Made by a program: the position numbers and the translations under genes. DNA of 64,000 nt from positions 248,001 to 312,000 of the forward strand of contig NZ_JAMHIW010000001.1 of the NCBI RefSeq assembly GCF_023896955.1, read 5' to 3'. Positions 53,077-62,596 of the stretch are shown here, one piece after another; position 1 is the stretch's first letter; every line of letters starts with the position of its first letter. The stretch comes from Micromonospora sp. RHAY321 (lineage in GTDB: Bacteria > Actinomycetota > Actinomycetes > Mycobacteriales > Micromonosporaceae). The notes beneath the pieces are model-generated. The model had not been told where the DNA came from. It did not search any database and saw only the letters and a program-made list of their open reading frames with translations.

Positions 53077-56000
53077 GTGGACGGCTACGCGGACCGAGTC
53101 AGCCAGCTCGCCGCCTTCAGGAGAACGGAGCTGGGCGGCGAGCCGTCGCAGCGCAGCATCGCGCGTGCCATGGGCGTCTCCGCCCAGTCGGTCAAGAACT
53201 GGCTCGACCGCGGTGTCAAACCTCAGCTGATCGAGCACATCGTCGGCCTGGTGCATGCGATCGCCGCGGAGGCCCGGGCCCAGGGCAAGCTGGACGACCG
53301 CGTCACCGAACTGCTCGACGAGGAGGGCTGGCGCATGGCGTTTCTGACCGAGAACCAGGTGCGGGCCGCGGGCGTCAGCACCGCGCGGATCGCCGCGGCT
53401 GCCCGTGCCAGTGATCGACTCGGCCGGCCGGCCCGGCAATGGGCGGAGAACCCGTTCGGCCTCGGCGTGCACGACGCGATCACGGTCAACGGTGCGGTTG
53501 ACCTGCTGCCGCGCTACGTGAGGCGCCCCCACGACGATGTGCTGGCGGCCGCGGTGGCTCGCGCCGCCGCCGGGGAGACTGTCATCCAGGTTTTGGTGGG
53601 CGACTCGTCGACAGGAAAGACCCGCGCCTGCTGGGAAGCGGTTCGTGGTCTCGGCGACGACTGGCACATCTGGCGCCCACTCGACGCGGGCGAGCTGACC
53701 GGATCGCTGAGCGCGCTGGGGCCTCGCACCGTCCTCTGGCTCGACGAGATACAGCGGTTCCTGGACGAGGCCACAGCCCTACAGCTGCGCGCTATGGTCG
53801 ATGACCACGTACGGCGCCCTTTGCTGCTGCTGGGCACTATCTGGTCAGAGAAGTGGGAGCGGTTCGCCGCACCGACGTCGCGGGACTTTGACGAGCCCCA
53901 TTTCCAGGCGCGAGCGCTGCTCGCCAACGCCGCGATCCCGGTGCCTCCGACGTTCACCGGACCTGCGCTGCAAACGTTGCGGGACCTCGCCGACGCGGAT
54001 CCACGCTTGCGACAAGCCTTGGAGCGGGCGGATCGCGGGGCGGTGACCCAGTACCTCGCGGGCGTGCCCGAGGTGCTACGGCGGTACCAGACCGCCACAG
54101 CGGGCGCCCGGGCGGTCGTGCACGCCGCCGTCGATGCCCGGCGCCTCGGCGCGCAGTCGGACATGTGCGCGGACTTCCTCGCTACCGCCGCCCTTGGCGA
54201 ACTCACCGGTGCGCAACGGGACGGCCTACCCCCCGACTGGTTCGAGCGTGCCCTCACCTATCTCGGTACGCCGGTCCACGGTGTGCGAGGGCCGCTCACC
54301 CGTGCTGACGCCGTCGACGGCTATGTGCTGGCCGACCCATTGAAGCAGGCCGGCGCCGCGGAACGAGCCACCGTGCTCCCGCCGGATTCGTTCTGGCGGG
54401 CGGCGCGCACTCATCTGGATGCGCGAGATGTGGCCGCGCTGGCCGGGGCGGCTCGCGACCGGGGCCTGCTGCGCGAAGCGGCCGTGCTCTTCCGGCACGC
54501 AGCAGGCCACCGCACGGACCGGGCCGCTGTACAACTGCTTTCGATCCTAGACGAGGTCGACGCCGCTGGCGCGGCCGAAGCGGCGCGCTGGATCGTCGAC
54601 GAGGTGCCCCGGTCCGATTTACGGCATGCTTCTGAGCTGATCCGCGCCGTCGAGCGACTCGGGCTGCAGGAGTTGGTCGGACGTGTTCGCCATCGGGCCG
54701 CCCTCAAAGGCTCCTTACATGATCCCTCGGCGGTTTACACCTTTCTGACAGATCTGCGCGAAGCCGGCGAGGAGGAATTACTGCGCGTCGTGCTGGCTCG
54801 TGATCCCGCAGCCCACGTGGCGATCAACAGATACACTTCACCTCTGCTGCGGCAGTTCCGAGACCTCGGCGAGGAGAGCCAGTTCCGTACTCTCGCCGTC
54901 CGGCTGGCCGGCAACGGTGACCGCTGGCTGGCACGTGATCTGGTCGCGCTGGGCGCAGGCGACCTCGCCCGCGGCGTTCTTGACGCGGCAATCGATCGGA
55001 TGGATCCGGCGGACGGATTCGCGGCCGGAGCCCTACTAGGCGACGTCGCCGAGTTCGGGACCACGGATCAGCGTGAACGCCTTCTCGCTGCGGGCCCTGC
55101 AGGTCGCGTCGATCTCGGCGACCTCAGCGACACCGGATTCTTGTGGGGCTCTCTCGCCGACGCCGGCGCCACTGCGCAGCTCGACGAGCTGGCAGCGCGC
55201 TTGCACCGATATGGCAGTGATGCTTCAGCGGCATGGCATAGGGAAGCACGTAGCATAGCGGTCGAAATTGGACTCGACGCCGGTTGGGAAGCCGCACTGC
55301 CCGCACCGTGCCTGGAGGCGATCATCGCCGACCTGCAGGCGGGCCTGTGGCTTCTGCCTCTATGCGACGACACCGTCGTGACAGGCGTGATCGAGCGGAT
55401 CCTCGCCGATCCGGCTCTCATCGCCGACGCGAAGACCTTCAGCATCCTGCAGCAGGTACTCCCCCAGGCCGACATTCAGGCCCAGCTGGCCGCGAACATT
55501 CCGGTGAACGATCCGGACCTCGTGGCCGCAGTGCTGGAGGAACTCGCCGACCGCCGCGACGACAACGCCGCACAGCGATTACTGAGCCGGAATCCCGCAA
55601 CCACCGTATCGCTGAACGACGCGCGTGCGGTCGCGCGCCTTCTGCTCGCCATGGCCGCGTTCAGCCGAGCCGACGACATCCTCGCCCGTGAACCGTGGAA
55701 CGTCGTAGCGGTGGACGACGTGAAGGCCGTCGTGCAGTTGGCCGACGCGTTGGGAGACTTGGAGCGGCCTGACGCCGCCGCCGTGCTCGACACCCGGGTC
55801 GCCACCGAGGCGAGCCTTACCGAGCCCAGCAATGTGCTGCGACTGCTGACCGAGCTACGCGGTGCGGGTCGTGACGAAGCCCTCGCCATCCTGCTGGCAC
55901 GCTGCCCCGCGCGCATCGTCGACGTCCACGAGACCAAGCCGGGGCCGCCGCACATACCGCGGTTGTTGCAGGCACTTACCCACGTCGGTGCTGACGAACA

Positions 56001-56292
56001 GGTGATGACGCTGGCCGAGCGAGCCGTCGCCGCCGTGGACCTCGAACGGCCCAGCGCGGTCGAGATGTTGGTGTCGGCGCTCGACGAAGCCGGAGCTGGG
56101 GCGCCACTTCGGTCCTTGCTCGCCCGCCTCGCGGACACCGGCCATTTCACCTTCTACCTACGTCTGGAGTCCTACCTTCGGCTGGAACCGGGCACAGCCG
56201 CGCCTTTTCGCTATGGTCGCGATCCCGACGGCAACCCATCTGCCCCATGGAGCTGGGCGGATCTCGCCTGGCCCGGTCAGCCCTCAACCTGA
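53077..56292 (+). CDS. HTH-STAND NTPase with long helical-repeat C-terminus
   Basis: 1071 residues from GTG 53077. The N-terminus has a helix-turn-helix (SQRSIARAMGVSAQSVKNWL). The P-loop lies at residues 175-182 (GDSSTGKT), followed by ACWEAVRGL, and Walker B is at 219-224 (VLWLDE). A winged-helix-like region follows. From about residue 430 to the end there are many short helical units such as DVAALAGAARDRGLLREAAV and LRQFRDLGEESQFRTLAVRL, which look like TPR/Sel1-like sensor repeats. This is the STAND design of sensor ATPases. No nuclease or toxin domain is obvious, so the output may go through the HTH. It is followed by the rSAM operon 299 bp later. Confidence 0.75.
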   Translation: MDGYADRVSQLAAFRRTELGGEPSQRSIARAMGVSAQSVKNWLDRGVKPQLIEHIVGLVHAIAAEARAQGKLDDRVTELLDEEGWRMAFLTENQVRAAGVSTARIAAAARASDRLGRPARQWAENPFGLGVHDAITVNGAVDLLPRYVRRPHDDVLAAAVARAAAGETVIQVLVGDSSTGKTRACWEAVRGLGDDWHIWRPLDAGELTGSLSALGPRTVLWLDEIQRFLDEATALQLRAMVDDHVRRPLLLLGTIWSEKWERFAAPTSRDFDEPHFQARALLANAAIPVPPTFTGPALQTLRDLADADPRLRQALERADRGAVTQYLAGVPEVLRRYQTATAGARAVVHAAVDARRLGAQSDMCADFLATAALGELTGAQRDGLPPDWFERALTYLGTPVHGVRGPLTRADAVDGYVLADPLKQAGAAERATVLPPDSFWRAARTHLDARDVAALAGAARDRGLLREAAVLFRHAAGHRTDRAAVQLLSILDEVDAAGAAEAARWIVDEVPRSDLRHASELIRAVERLGLQELVGRVRHRAALKGSLHDPSAVYTFLTDLREAGEEELLRVVLARDPAAHVAINRYTSPLLRQFRDLGEESQFRTLAVRLAGNGDRWLARDLVALGAGDLARGVLDAAIDRMDPADGFAAGALLGDVAEFGTTDQRERLLAAGPAGRVDLGDLSDTGFLWGSLADAGATAQLDELAARLHRYGSDASAAWHREARSIAVEIGLDAGWEAALPAPCLEAIIADLQAGLWLLPLCDDTVVTGVIERILADPALIADAKTFSILQQVLPQADIQAQLAANIPVNDPDLVAAVLEELADRRDDNAAQRLLSRNPATTVSLNDARAVARLLLAMAAFSRADDILAREPWNVVAVDDVKAVVQLADALGDLERPDAAAVLDTRVATEASLTEPSNVLRLLTELRGAGRDEALAILLARCPARIVDVHETKPGPPHIPRLLQALTHVGADEQVMTLAERAVAAVDLERPSAVEMLVSALDEAGAGAPLRSLLARLADTGHFTFYLRLESYLRLEPGTAAPFRYGRDPDGNPSAPWSWADLAWPGQPST

Positions 56293-56591
56293 GGTCAACT
56301 CGCTGGATCCTGCGACCGATCCAGTGGTTCAAGAAGTAGCTCAAGGCGACCAGCGAGACCCCCGGCCCCCACGCGCGGCGCGTCGCCATGGTTCGGCTCC
56401 GCGCGAAGCTGAGAAACAAGCGGCGGGGCGATTTGCATGAAACCAGGCGGCCCCTCATCGCGTGGTTGCGATCTCCCGGTCCGAAGCGGTGACCGGCGGT
56501 CGGGCAGGATCCCCGCGCGTGGCACTATGTACTGCCGGACGTCACGCTCAGGTATCGTCCGTATGCAGGGGCTCCGAAGGGATGCGGTGGG

Positions 56592-57557
56592 GTGGCAGCA
56601 GATTCCGCGCAGACCGCCCCGGTGGGAGCGGCCGGACCGGCTGGCGCGCGGGCCGGGATCAAGACGCGCCGTACCGCGCTCGGCACGCATGTGTTCGATC
56701 GCCGAACCGGGATGAACCTGTTCATCGATCAGCCGGGGACCGACGAGTCCGTCGCTCTCGCGCCGCGGCAGGTCTCGGTGGCCCTGACCAACGCGTGTGA
56801 CCTGCGATGTTCCTACTGTTATGCGCCCAAGACCCCAGGCCGCCACGACACCGCCACCGTGGTGGCGTGGGCGAAGGAACTCGACGGGCACGGCTGTTTC
56901 GGGGTCGGGTTCGGCGGCGGCGAGCCGACACTGGTCACCGGCTTTCCCGAGATGTGCCAACTCGTCGCAGCGCAGACAGATCTCGCCGTCACTTTCACCA
57001 GTCACGGTCACCATCTCACGGCCTCCGTCTGTACCCGGCTCGCCGGCGCGGTGCACTTCATCCGGATCAGCATGGACGGCGTCGGGCAGACTTACGAACG
57101 GCTACGGGGACGACCCTTCGGCGCGTTGCTCGACCGCCTCGCGGATGTCCGGGACGTGGCGCCGTTCGGCATCAATGTCGTGGTCAACGAGCGGACGGTG
57201 CACGAGCTCGACCAGGTCGCCGACGTGGCGACGCAGGCCGCTGCGCGCGAACTCCTGCTTCTCCCGCAGCAACCCACAGCCCGCTGGCACGGCATCGACC
57301 AGGTCACCCTGTCAGAGATGCGGGCCTGGCTGAACCGCTATCGGGGACCGCTGGCGGTCACGATCGGCGCGACCGGCATCCAAGGGCTGCCGGTGACCGC
57401 GCCGGTCCCGGGAGAGCAGCCACTGGACGCCTACGCTCACATCACCGCCGACGGCGTCCTGAAGAGATCCTCGTACCAGGCCGGCGGATCGCCGATCGGA
57501 AAGGACGGATTGATGGCCGCCCTGTCGGTCCTGCGGACCACCGGAGCCACCCCGTGA
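56592..57557 (+). CDS. Radical SAM enzyme in an operon with DUF6375-like and NTPase genes
   Basis: 321 residues from GTG 56592 (GAAGGG lies upstream). The [4Fe-4S] motif CxxxCxxC is at C69, C73 and C76 (CDLRCSYCYAPK). GFGGGEPTLV at 106-115 is the SAM-binding GGE motif, and later strands read TFTSHGHHL, FIRISMDG and FGINVVVNE. The C-terminal third keeps the ITADGVLKRSSYQAGG piece of SPASM-type proteins but has no cysteines, so no auxiliary cluster. It is not viperin, whose motif differs. The stop overlaps the next start as GTGA. The substrate is unknown; nucleotide or peptide modification is a guess. Confidence 0.8.
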   Translation: MAADSAQTAPVGAAGPAGARAGIKTRRTALGTHVFDRRTGMNLFIDQPGTDESVALAPRQVSVALTNACDLRCSYCYAPKTPGRHDTATVVAWAKELDGHGCFGVGFGGGEPTLVTGFPEMCQLVAAQTDLAVTFTSHGHHLTASVCTRLAGAVHFIRISMDGVGQTYERLRGRPFGALLDRLADVRDVAPFGINVVVNERTVHELDQVADVATQAAARELLLLPQQPTARWHGIDQVTLSEMRAWLNRYRGPLAVTIGATGIQGLPVTAPVPGEQPLDAYAHITADGVLKRSSYQAGGSPIGKDGLMAALSVLRTTGATP

Positions 57558-57985
57558 GGATCTGGTGGGGTTACGGCTCCGAACACTCCATGAACCTCGT
57601 CATGGTCGGCAAGTTCGCCTCCGCGGGCGAGGCGGGCGCCGTGAAGGAGCTCATCGACCGGCTGGCCTCCGGCGTCCAGGGCGACCTCGACGCCGGCAGG
57701 ATCGAGTACGGCCAGCCGCCGTCCCGGTTCAGTGATTCGATGCTCGCCCTGCTCCAAGCCCTCGAGGTGCACAGCCTCGGCCCGGCCGAGCTCGAACAGT
57801 TGGCGTACAGCGCCAATGTCGTGGCACGCGGGGACTCGGTGGTGATCCGTACCGACGAGACCGAAGTCCAGGCCTACATCAAGATCCTCCTCACAAAGGG
57901 CGCGCGCATCGAGATGTTCTCCGCCCACGACTTCCCGGAGGAGGGAAAGCGCCTCGACGACGACGGTGTGCGACGCAATGGGTAG
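57554..57985 (+). CDS. DUF6375-like small protein
   Basis: 143 residues from GTG 57554. The N-terminus RIWWGYGSEHSMNLVMVGKF is what I know of DUF6375 (W-x-G-Y-G-S-E-H-S-M-N-L-V-M-I-G). The rest is helical-beta with AGAVKELIDRLASGVQ, GPAELEQLAYSANVVARGDS and ILLTKGARIEMFSAHDFPEE. The conserved S-E-H-S-M-N could be an active or binding site. It overlaps the radical SAM gene upstream and the NTPase gene downstream, so it is the stoichiometric middle member of the operon. No function is established for the family. Confidence 0.65.
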   Translation: MRIWWGYGSEHSMNLVMVGKFASAGEAGAVKELIDRLASGVQGDLDAGRIEYGQPPSRFSDSMLALLQALEVHSLGPAELEQLAYSANVVARGDSVVIRTDETEVQAYIKILLTKGARIEMFSAHDFPEEGKRLDDDGVRRNG

Positions 57986-60900
57986 CGTCGGCTGGGACAC
58001 CTTCGGCCGGTTGCCGGGCGCCGCCACCTACAACTTCGAGATGCTCTGCCGCCATCTGATGCACCGCCACTACGGTGCGGGCGGGGATTTCAAGGCCACC
58101 GCCAATCAGGCTGGCATCGAGTTCCATCTCAGACTCGACCAGGACTGCGCGCTCGGCGAGGCGGGTCGGTGGTTCGGCTGGCAGTGCCGATGGTACGAGC
58201 TCCCGCCAGGGCGGGCGATCGGCACCACCCGGAGAGACAAGATCGAGAAGGCCGTCAAGGACACCGTCCGCGATCTGCCGGACCTGACCGACTGGGTGCT
58301 GTGGACACGCCATCCCCTCACCAAGAAGGACCAGGATTGGTTCTACGAGCTGAAGCCGCTCGCCGGCAACATGCGACTGACCCTGTGGACCAGCGCGAAC
58401 GTCGAGGAGCATCTGGCCGGCCCGGGGCAGCTGTACCGAGAGACCTACTTCGGTGAACTCGTCCTGACCCGGGAAACCCTGCGGGAACTCCACGCACGCG
58501 CCGTCGCCCCGGTCCGTTTCCGCTGGCTACCCGAAGCTCACCAGCCGATCAACGCCGAACGGTCCATTCAGCGGATGCTCGGCGACCGCGGCGCGCGGAC
58601 GCAGCTCAGCGCCGCCGCATCGACACTCGAGATCCCGGGCGCCGGGCTGGCCGCCGGGCTACCGGCCGACGTACCCGCTGCTCTGCGTGACGAGACCGAG
58701 GCGTTCGTCGCGACGCTCGCCGCCAGCCGCGACCAGTGCCTGGCGGTGGCCGCCGATCTCGAACGGGCAGACTGGCAGGCGCTCCGCAGCCGCTACGCCA
58801 ATACTCCCCGGGTAAGTACGCAGCATCGCGTGTTGTTGCGCAAGCTGCGCAACGCCCGCAGCGCGGTGGCGCTGCCGGCGACCAATGCGCTGGACGACCT
58901 GAACAACGCGCACGCCCTAATCATGGCGATCGAGGACCATCTCGACGTCCGGCTGGTCGCGGTCGTCGCCGACGCGGGTAACGGCAAAACCCACCTCGCC
59001 GCCCAGCTCACCGCCGACGGCGGCGATCGCCCCGCGGGCATCTTCCTGCACGGCCGTCAGCTCGGCACCCGGGACACCCTCGACGATCTCGCGCAGACGC
59101 TGTCGATCGGTGGCCGGGCTTGTCCGACCATGGAGGCTCTGCTAGCCGCGCTCGATGCCGCCGGCGAACGCGCCCAGCGGCGGCTTCCGCTCGTGATCGA
59201 CGGACTAAATGAGGCGGAGGACCCCCGCGGCTGGAAGTATCTGCTCGGCGCAGTCGAGCCGCTCCTGGCCCACTACCCGCACGTGCTGCTGGTCGTGACG
59301 CTGCGCAGGAGGTTCGTCGACGAATGCCTGCCGACCGGAACGCGGCAGCTGACGATCGACGGGTTCGGCAGCGACCGGCAGCCGGCGCTCGACCGCTATT
59401 TCGCCCACTACCGGATCGACACAACGGACGCGGACCTGCCGGAACAGGTCGTTGACAACCCGCTGACGCTGCGCCTGTTCTGCGAGGTGACCAACCCCGA
59501 CCGGCGCGAGGTCGTTGGCCTGGAAGCCATGCCCGGCTCGCTCACCGCGGTCTTCGACCGATACCTGGACCAGGCCGCCGATCGCATCGCCCAGCTGGCT
59601 CCCGCACACCGCCGGGTCTACGCCGCCGACGTGCACGCAGCACTGGCGAAGATCGGAAGCCTGCTGTGGGATCGGCGCGCCCACGGCATCGAGTTCGAGC
59701 GGCTCCGGCAGCTGGTCGACCAGGATCCGCACTGGGACACCAGCATGGTCGGCCTGCTCGAGCAGGAAGGCATTCTGCTGCGCACGCCGATACGCGCGCG
59801 GCCCGGCAAATTCGGCATGATCATCAGTTTCGACGCGCTGGCCGGGCACATCATCGCGGACTCGCTGATCACGGCACGGAACCGTCCAGCCATCGAACAG
59901 TGGCTCGGCGACCCGGCCACCGTCGATGCGCTCACCACCGGCCACGATGCGGCACACCCGCTGGCCGAGGACATCGTCGCCGCCCTCGCAGGCCTGCTGC
60001 CACGGCGCCGGCACCAGCAACTGTGGACCCTGGTCCCGCAGCCGCTGCGCAGTCGTGCGCTCCCGCTGACCACGGCGCTCGAGGCCCGCTACCTCGACGC
60101 GGCCACCGTCGACGCACTGGGTGATCTCCTGCGCGATCCCGGCGCCGATCACAGCCGGCTGTTCACCAGCTGGCAACTGCTGCGGGGCGCTCTCTCCCAT
60201 CCGCTCAACGCGACCTTCCTGCACGACACGCTGAGCGGGATGGAACTCGCGCACCGCGACCTCGTCTGGACGGAATGGACCCGGTCACGATGGCAGGACC
60301 TGGCCAAGGACCTGCGCGATCTGCAGCAGCGCTGGAGCACGGCCGAGACGACCGACCAGCGGGACCACCTGCGCGCCCGGTGGGTGATGTGGCTACTGAC
60401 CAGTACCCAGCGCACGTTGCGGGAGCAGGCCACCCGGACGCTGTACTGGTTCGGCCGGCGCTGCCCGGACGAGTTGTTCGCACTCACCCTCGAAGCTCTG
60501 GAGATCAATGACCGGTACGTCGGCCAGGGCACCGTCGCGGCGGCCTACGGCGTGGTACTGGCCCACCAGCGCAACGCCACCGACCTCACGGCTCTTCCTG
60601 AACTACTCACCGGGCTGCGCGACACGCTGCTCGGGCCCGCCGCGACCCGACCCACCGATGACTGGCTCATCAGGCTCTACGTCCGCGGGATCATCCAGTT
60701 TGCGCACCAGTTCCGGCCGGACGCCCTGCCCGCGGGCATCCCGACACCGGACGACGCCGTGTTCGGCCTTCCCGCGACCGCCGAGCCGCTGCCGGCCGGC
60801 GACCCACGCAGCGACGAAGTCAGCGCGGTCCTACAACCCGACTTCGAGAACTACACCATCGGCAGCCTGCTCGAGGACCGAGCCAACTACGACCGCGACC

Positions 60901-61976
60901 ATCCCCGCTACGTGCAGTTGCTCGCCGATATCCGAGGCATCATCTGGGCGCTGGGCTGGCGGGAGGCCACCTTCGGCCCGATCGACGAACAAGTCCAAAA
61001 CGCAACCTACGCCGCCCGGTCCCGCGGCACCGGTAACACCGAGCGCTACGGGAAGAAGTACAGCTGGATCGGCTTCTACGCCACGGCGGGGCGGATGGAA
61101 GCCGGCCGCGAGCGCTCCCCGGATCAGGAACGCATCTCCGACCTGCCGGTCGATCCGTCGTTCCCCGACCGTCTCGCGCTGCTGCCGGCGACGGTGCCCG
61201 ACTGGGCGCGAACCAGTCCGCCGCGCGTCGAGGACTGGGTGGTCGACGGCGCCGTCGACCTAGCCCCAGAACTGGTCGAAGCTCCACGGCTCGGCGAGCA
61301 TGAAGGACCGTGGATCGCCGTCGGCGGGCATCTGGAGACCAGCGCACAGGCATCCGGCCGAAGCGTGTGGGGCATGCTGTTCGCGCTGCTGGCGACCGAG
61401 GCAGACGCCGACGCGATCACCGAAGCGGTCACCGAGGCGGACTACCCCGGGCGTCACTGGTTCCCGGAGCCGCCGCAGGACTACTACACGTTCGCGGGAG
61501 AGGTCCCGTGGCATCCAGACTTCGCACGCAACGCCCACGAGGTGTGGCCGGGCAACCCATACGGCAGGTCAATGAATATCGGCGGTACCGAGGTCGAGGT
61601 GGAGGTGCTCGCGCACCGCATCACCTGGCAAGGCTACGACCCGTCCGAGACCGGCATCGGGACGGTTCTCGTCCCGTCGAAGTCGCTGTCGCAGGCGATG
61701 CGGCTACGCGCCGGGCCACAGGCGTTCCACCAGTTCGATCAGGCGGGCGCACCCGCGAGCCTGTCCTACGGTCCCCCGCCACGGATGACCGGCCACCTGC
61801 TTTACCTGCGGCGCGATGTGCTCCAGCAGTACGCCCGGGGACGGCATCTGGTCCTGCTGTGGTGGGGTGAACGGCACCCCCGCCCGTTCCCTTCCCGACG
61901 TCCACCATGGATCGCACAGGCATGGAAGGCCAACAAGCAGGTATGGCGCGAGGTCCGGCACCTCGACCTTTCGTAG
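57978..61976 (+). CDS. Nuclease-like N-terminus fused to NACHT/STAND-type NTPase and large C-terminal sensor region
   Basis: About 1332 residues from ATG 57978, overlapping the previous gene by 8 bp (GTG 57966 is possible). Residues ~17-135 look like a Mrr-type PD-(D/E)xK nuclease: YNFEMLCRHLMHRHYG, NQAGIEFHLRLDQ, WFGWQCRWYELP and KIEKAVKDT, with Arg where Lys is usual. The P-loop ADAGNGKTH is at 331-339 and Walker B LVIDGLNEAE at 405-414, followed by LLVVTLRRRFVDE. A helical region of ~550 residues and a distinct C-terminal domain (ERYGKKYSWIGFYATAGRME ... YPGRHWFPEP) complete it. The design matches Avs-like antiphage STAND proteins: effector, NTPase, sensor. The defence role is inferred. 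Confidence 0.75.
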   Translation: MGSVGWDTFGRLPGAATYNFEMLCRHLMHRHYGAGGDFKATANQAGIEFHLRLDQDCALGEAGRWFGWQCRWYELPPGRAIGTTRRDKIEKAVKDTVRDLPDLTDWVLWTRHPLTKKDQDWFYELKPLAGNMRLTLWTSANVEEHLAGPGQLYRETYFGELVLTRETLRELHARAVAPVRFRWLPEAHQPINAERSIQRMLGDRGARTQLSAAASTLEIPGAGLAAGLPADVPAALRDETEAFVATLAASRDQCLAVAADLERADWQALRSRYANTPRVSTQHRVLLRKLRNARSAVALPATNALDDLNNAHALIMAIEDHLDVRLVAVVADAGNGKTHLAAQLTADGGDRPAGIFLHGRQLGTRDTLDDLAQTLSIGGRACPTMEALLAALDAAGERAQRRLPLVIDGLNEAEDPRGWKYLLGAVEPLLAHYPHVLLVVTLRRRFVDECLPTGTRQLTIDGFGSDRQPALDRYFAHYRIDTTDADLPEQVVDNPLTLRLFCEVTNPDRREVVGLEAMPGSLTAVFDRYLDQAADRIAQLAPAHRRVYAADVHAALAKIGSLLWDRRAHGIEFERLRQLVDQDPHWDTSMVGLLEQEGILLRTPIRARPGKFGMIISFDALAGHIIADSLITARNRPAIEQWLGDPATVDALTTGHDAAHPLAEDIVAALAGLLPRRRHQQLWTLVPQPLRSRALPLTTALEARYLDAATVDALGDLLRDPGADHSRLFTSWQLLRGALSHPLNATFLHDTLSGMELAHRDLVWTEWTRSRWQDLAKDLRDLQQRWSTAETTDQRDHLRARWVMWLLTSTQRTLREQATRTLYWFGRRCPDELFALTLEALEINDRYVGQGTVAAAYGVVLAHQRNATDLTALPELLTGLRDTLLGPAATRPTDDWLIRLYVRGIIQFAHQFRPDALPAGIPTPDDAVFGLPATAEPLPAGDPRSDEVSAVLQPDFENYTIGSLLEDRANYDRDHPRYVQLLADIRGIIWALGWREATFGPIDEQVQNATYAARSRGTGNTERYGKKYSWIGFYATAGRMEAGRERSPDQERISDLPVDPSFPDRLALLPATVPDWARTSPPRVEDWVVDGAVDLAPELVEAPRLGEHEGPWIAVGGHLETSAQASGRSVWGMLFALLATEADADAITEAVTEADYPGRHWFPEPPQDYYTFAGEVPWHPDFARNAHEVWPGNPYGRSMNIGGTEVEVEVLAHRITWQGYDPSETGIGTVLVPSKSLSQAMRLRAGPQAFHQFDQAGAPASLSYGPPPRMTGHLLYLRRDVLQQYARGRHLVLLWWGERHPRPFPSRRPPWIAQAWKANKQVWREVRHLDLS

Positions 61977-62160
61977 CATCCGGCGCCCGCGCACCGCAGC
62001 ACGGCGCCCGGACTAAGCATCTACATCAACCCGATCCGCCGAAGTCCCGTACAGGTGCGGCATCCCGCTAACGGCGCTTGCCGAATCAGAGGCGCCGAGA
62101 TATCCACAGATGGCACCGCTGCGGGTTGATCGGCCGAACTCTGCCGGCTGAAGTACCTCC

Positions 62161-62184
62161 GCAGGGACGACGAGACGTCCCTGC
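62161..62184 (+). promoter_or_regulatory. Leader hairpin of cassette copy 2
   Basis: GCAGGGACG-ACGAGA-CGTCCCTGC, a 9-bp stem with the same loop length as in copy 1. Where copy 1 has a G-C pair, this copy has A-T, so both sides changed together. Confidence 0.55.
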
Positions 62185-62204
62185 GACTGGTGGGGAGAGC
62201 AGCC

Positions 62205-62363
62205 ACGACCCGGGGTGGACGCAGCCGATTACGACGCAGGCACTGGCAGACGGCACCAGTCGACCTCGCCGGTGTTACTGGTCTCGTCGGCACGGTGGCG
62301 GCTCTCATTGCGGCCGTCGCGGGGCTGCTGACGGCCGCCGCCACGCTGCTGGTGTATCGCTGA
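62205..62363 (+). pseudogene. Cassette gene 1, second copy, start codon lost
   Basis: The frame is open and of the same length as in copy 1 (53 codons), and the membrane helix VAALIAAVAGLLTAAATLL is preserved, but the first codon is ACG. A GTG five codons upstream (62190) overlaps the presumed ribosome binding site and might still be used. The stop overlaps the next ATG. Confidence 0.6.
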
Positions 62364-62596
62364 TGCCCGCGTTCGAGGCATGGCTGCTCGGTGGACCTGC
62401 CGACGGCCGCATCACCCCGATCGAGGTCGACGAGAACGGGTTCCTCCCGCAGGTCATCATCCTGCCGCAGAGCGGCGCCTATCTCGGCGCCCGCGAGCAC
62501 CCCAGCCCACCCGAGCAGTACCGCTGTGTTCGTTGTGACGGCGAGGCTGATCCGCCAACCTTCGAGTACGACGGGCCGCTCCCCCACGACGAGTGA
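62363..62596 (+). CDS. Cassette gene 2, second copy, 77 aa
   Basis: ATG 62363; opens MPAFEAWLLGGPADGRITPI, with the same EVDENGFLPQVIILPQ block as copy 1, and ends PLPHDE. Changes are concentrated in the last third. As the only intact gene of this copy it is either still selected or recently duplicated. Function unknown. Confidence 0.7.
   Translation: MPAFEAWLLGGPADGRITPIEVDENGFLPQVIILPQSGAYLGAREHPSPPEQYRCVRCDGEADPPTFEYDGPLPHDE

Noticed and set aside
56592..57557. Prokaryotic viperin
   Set aside because: It is a radical SAM enzyme, but the cluster motif and surrounding residues (CDLRCSYCYAPK) do not match the viperin pattern and the C-terminal part resembles reduced SPASM-type proteins.
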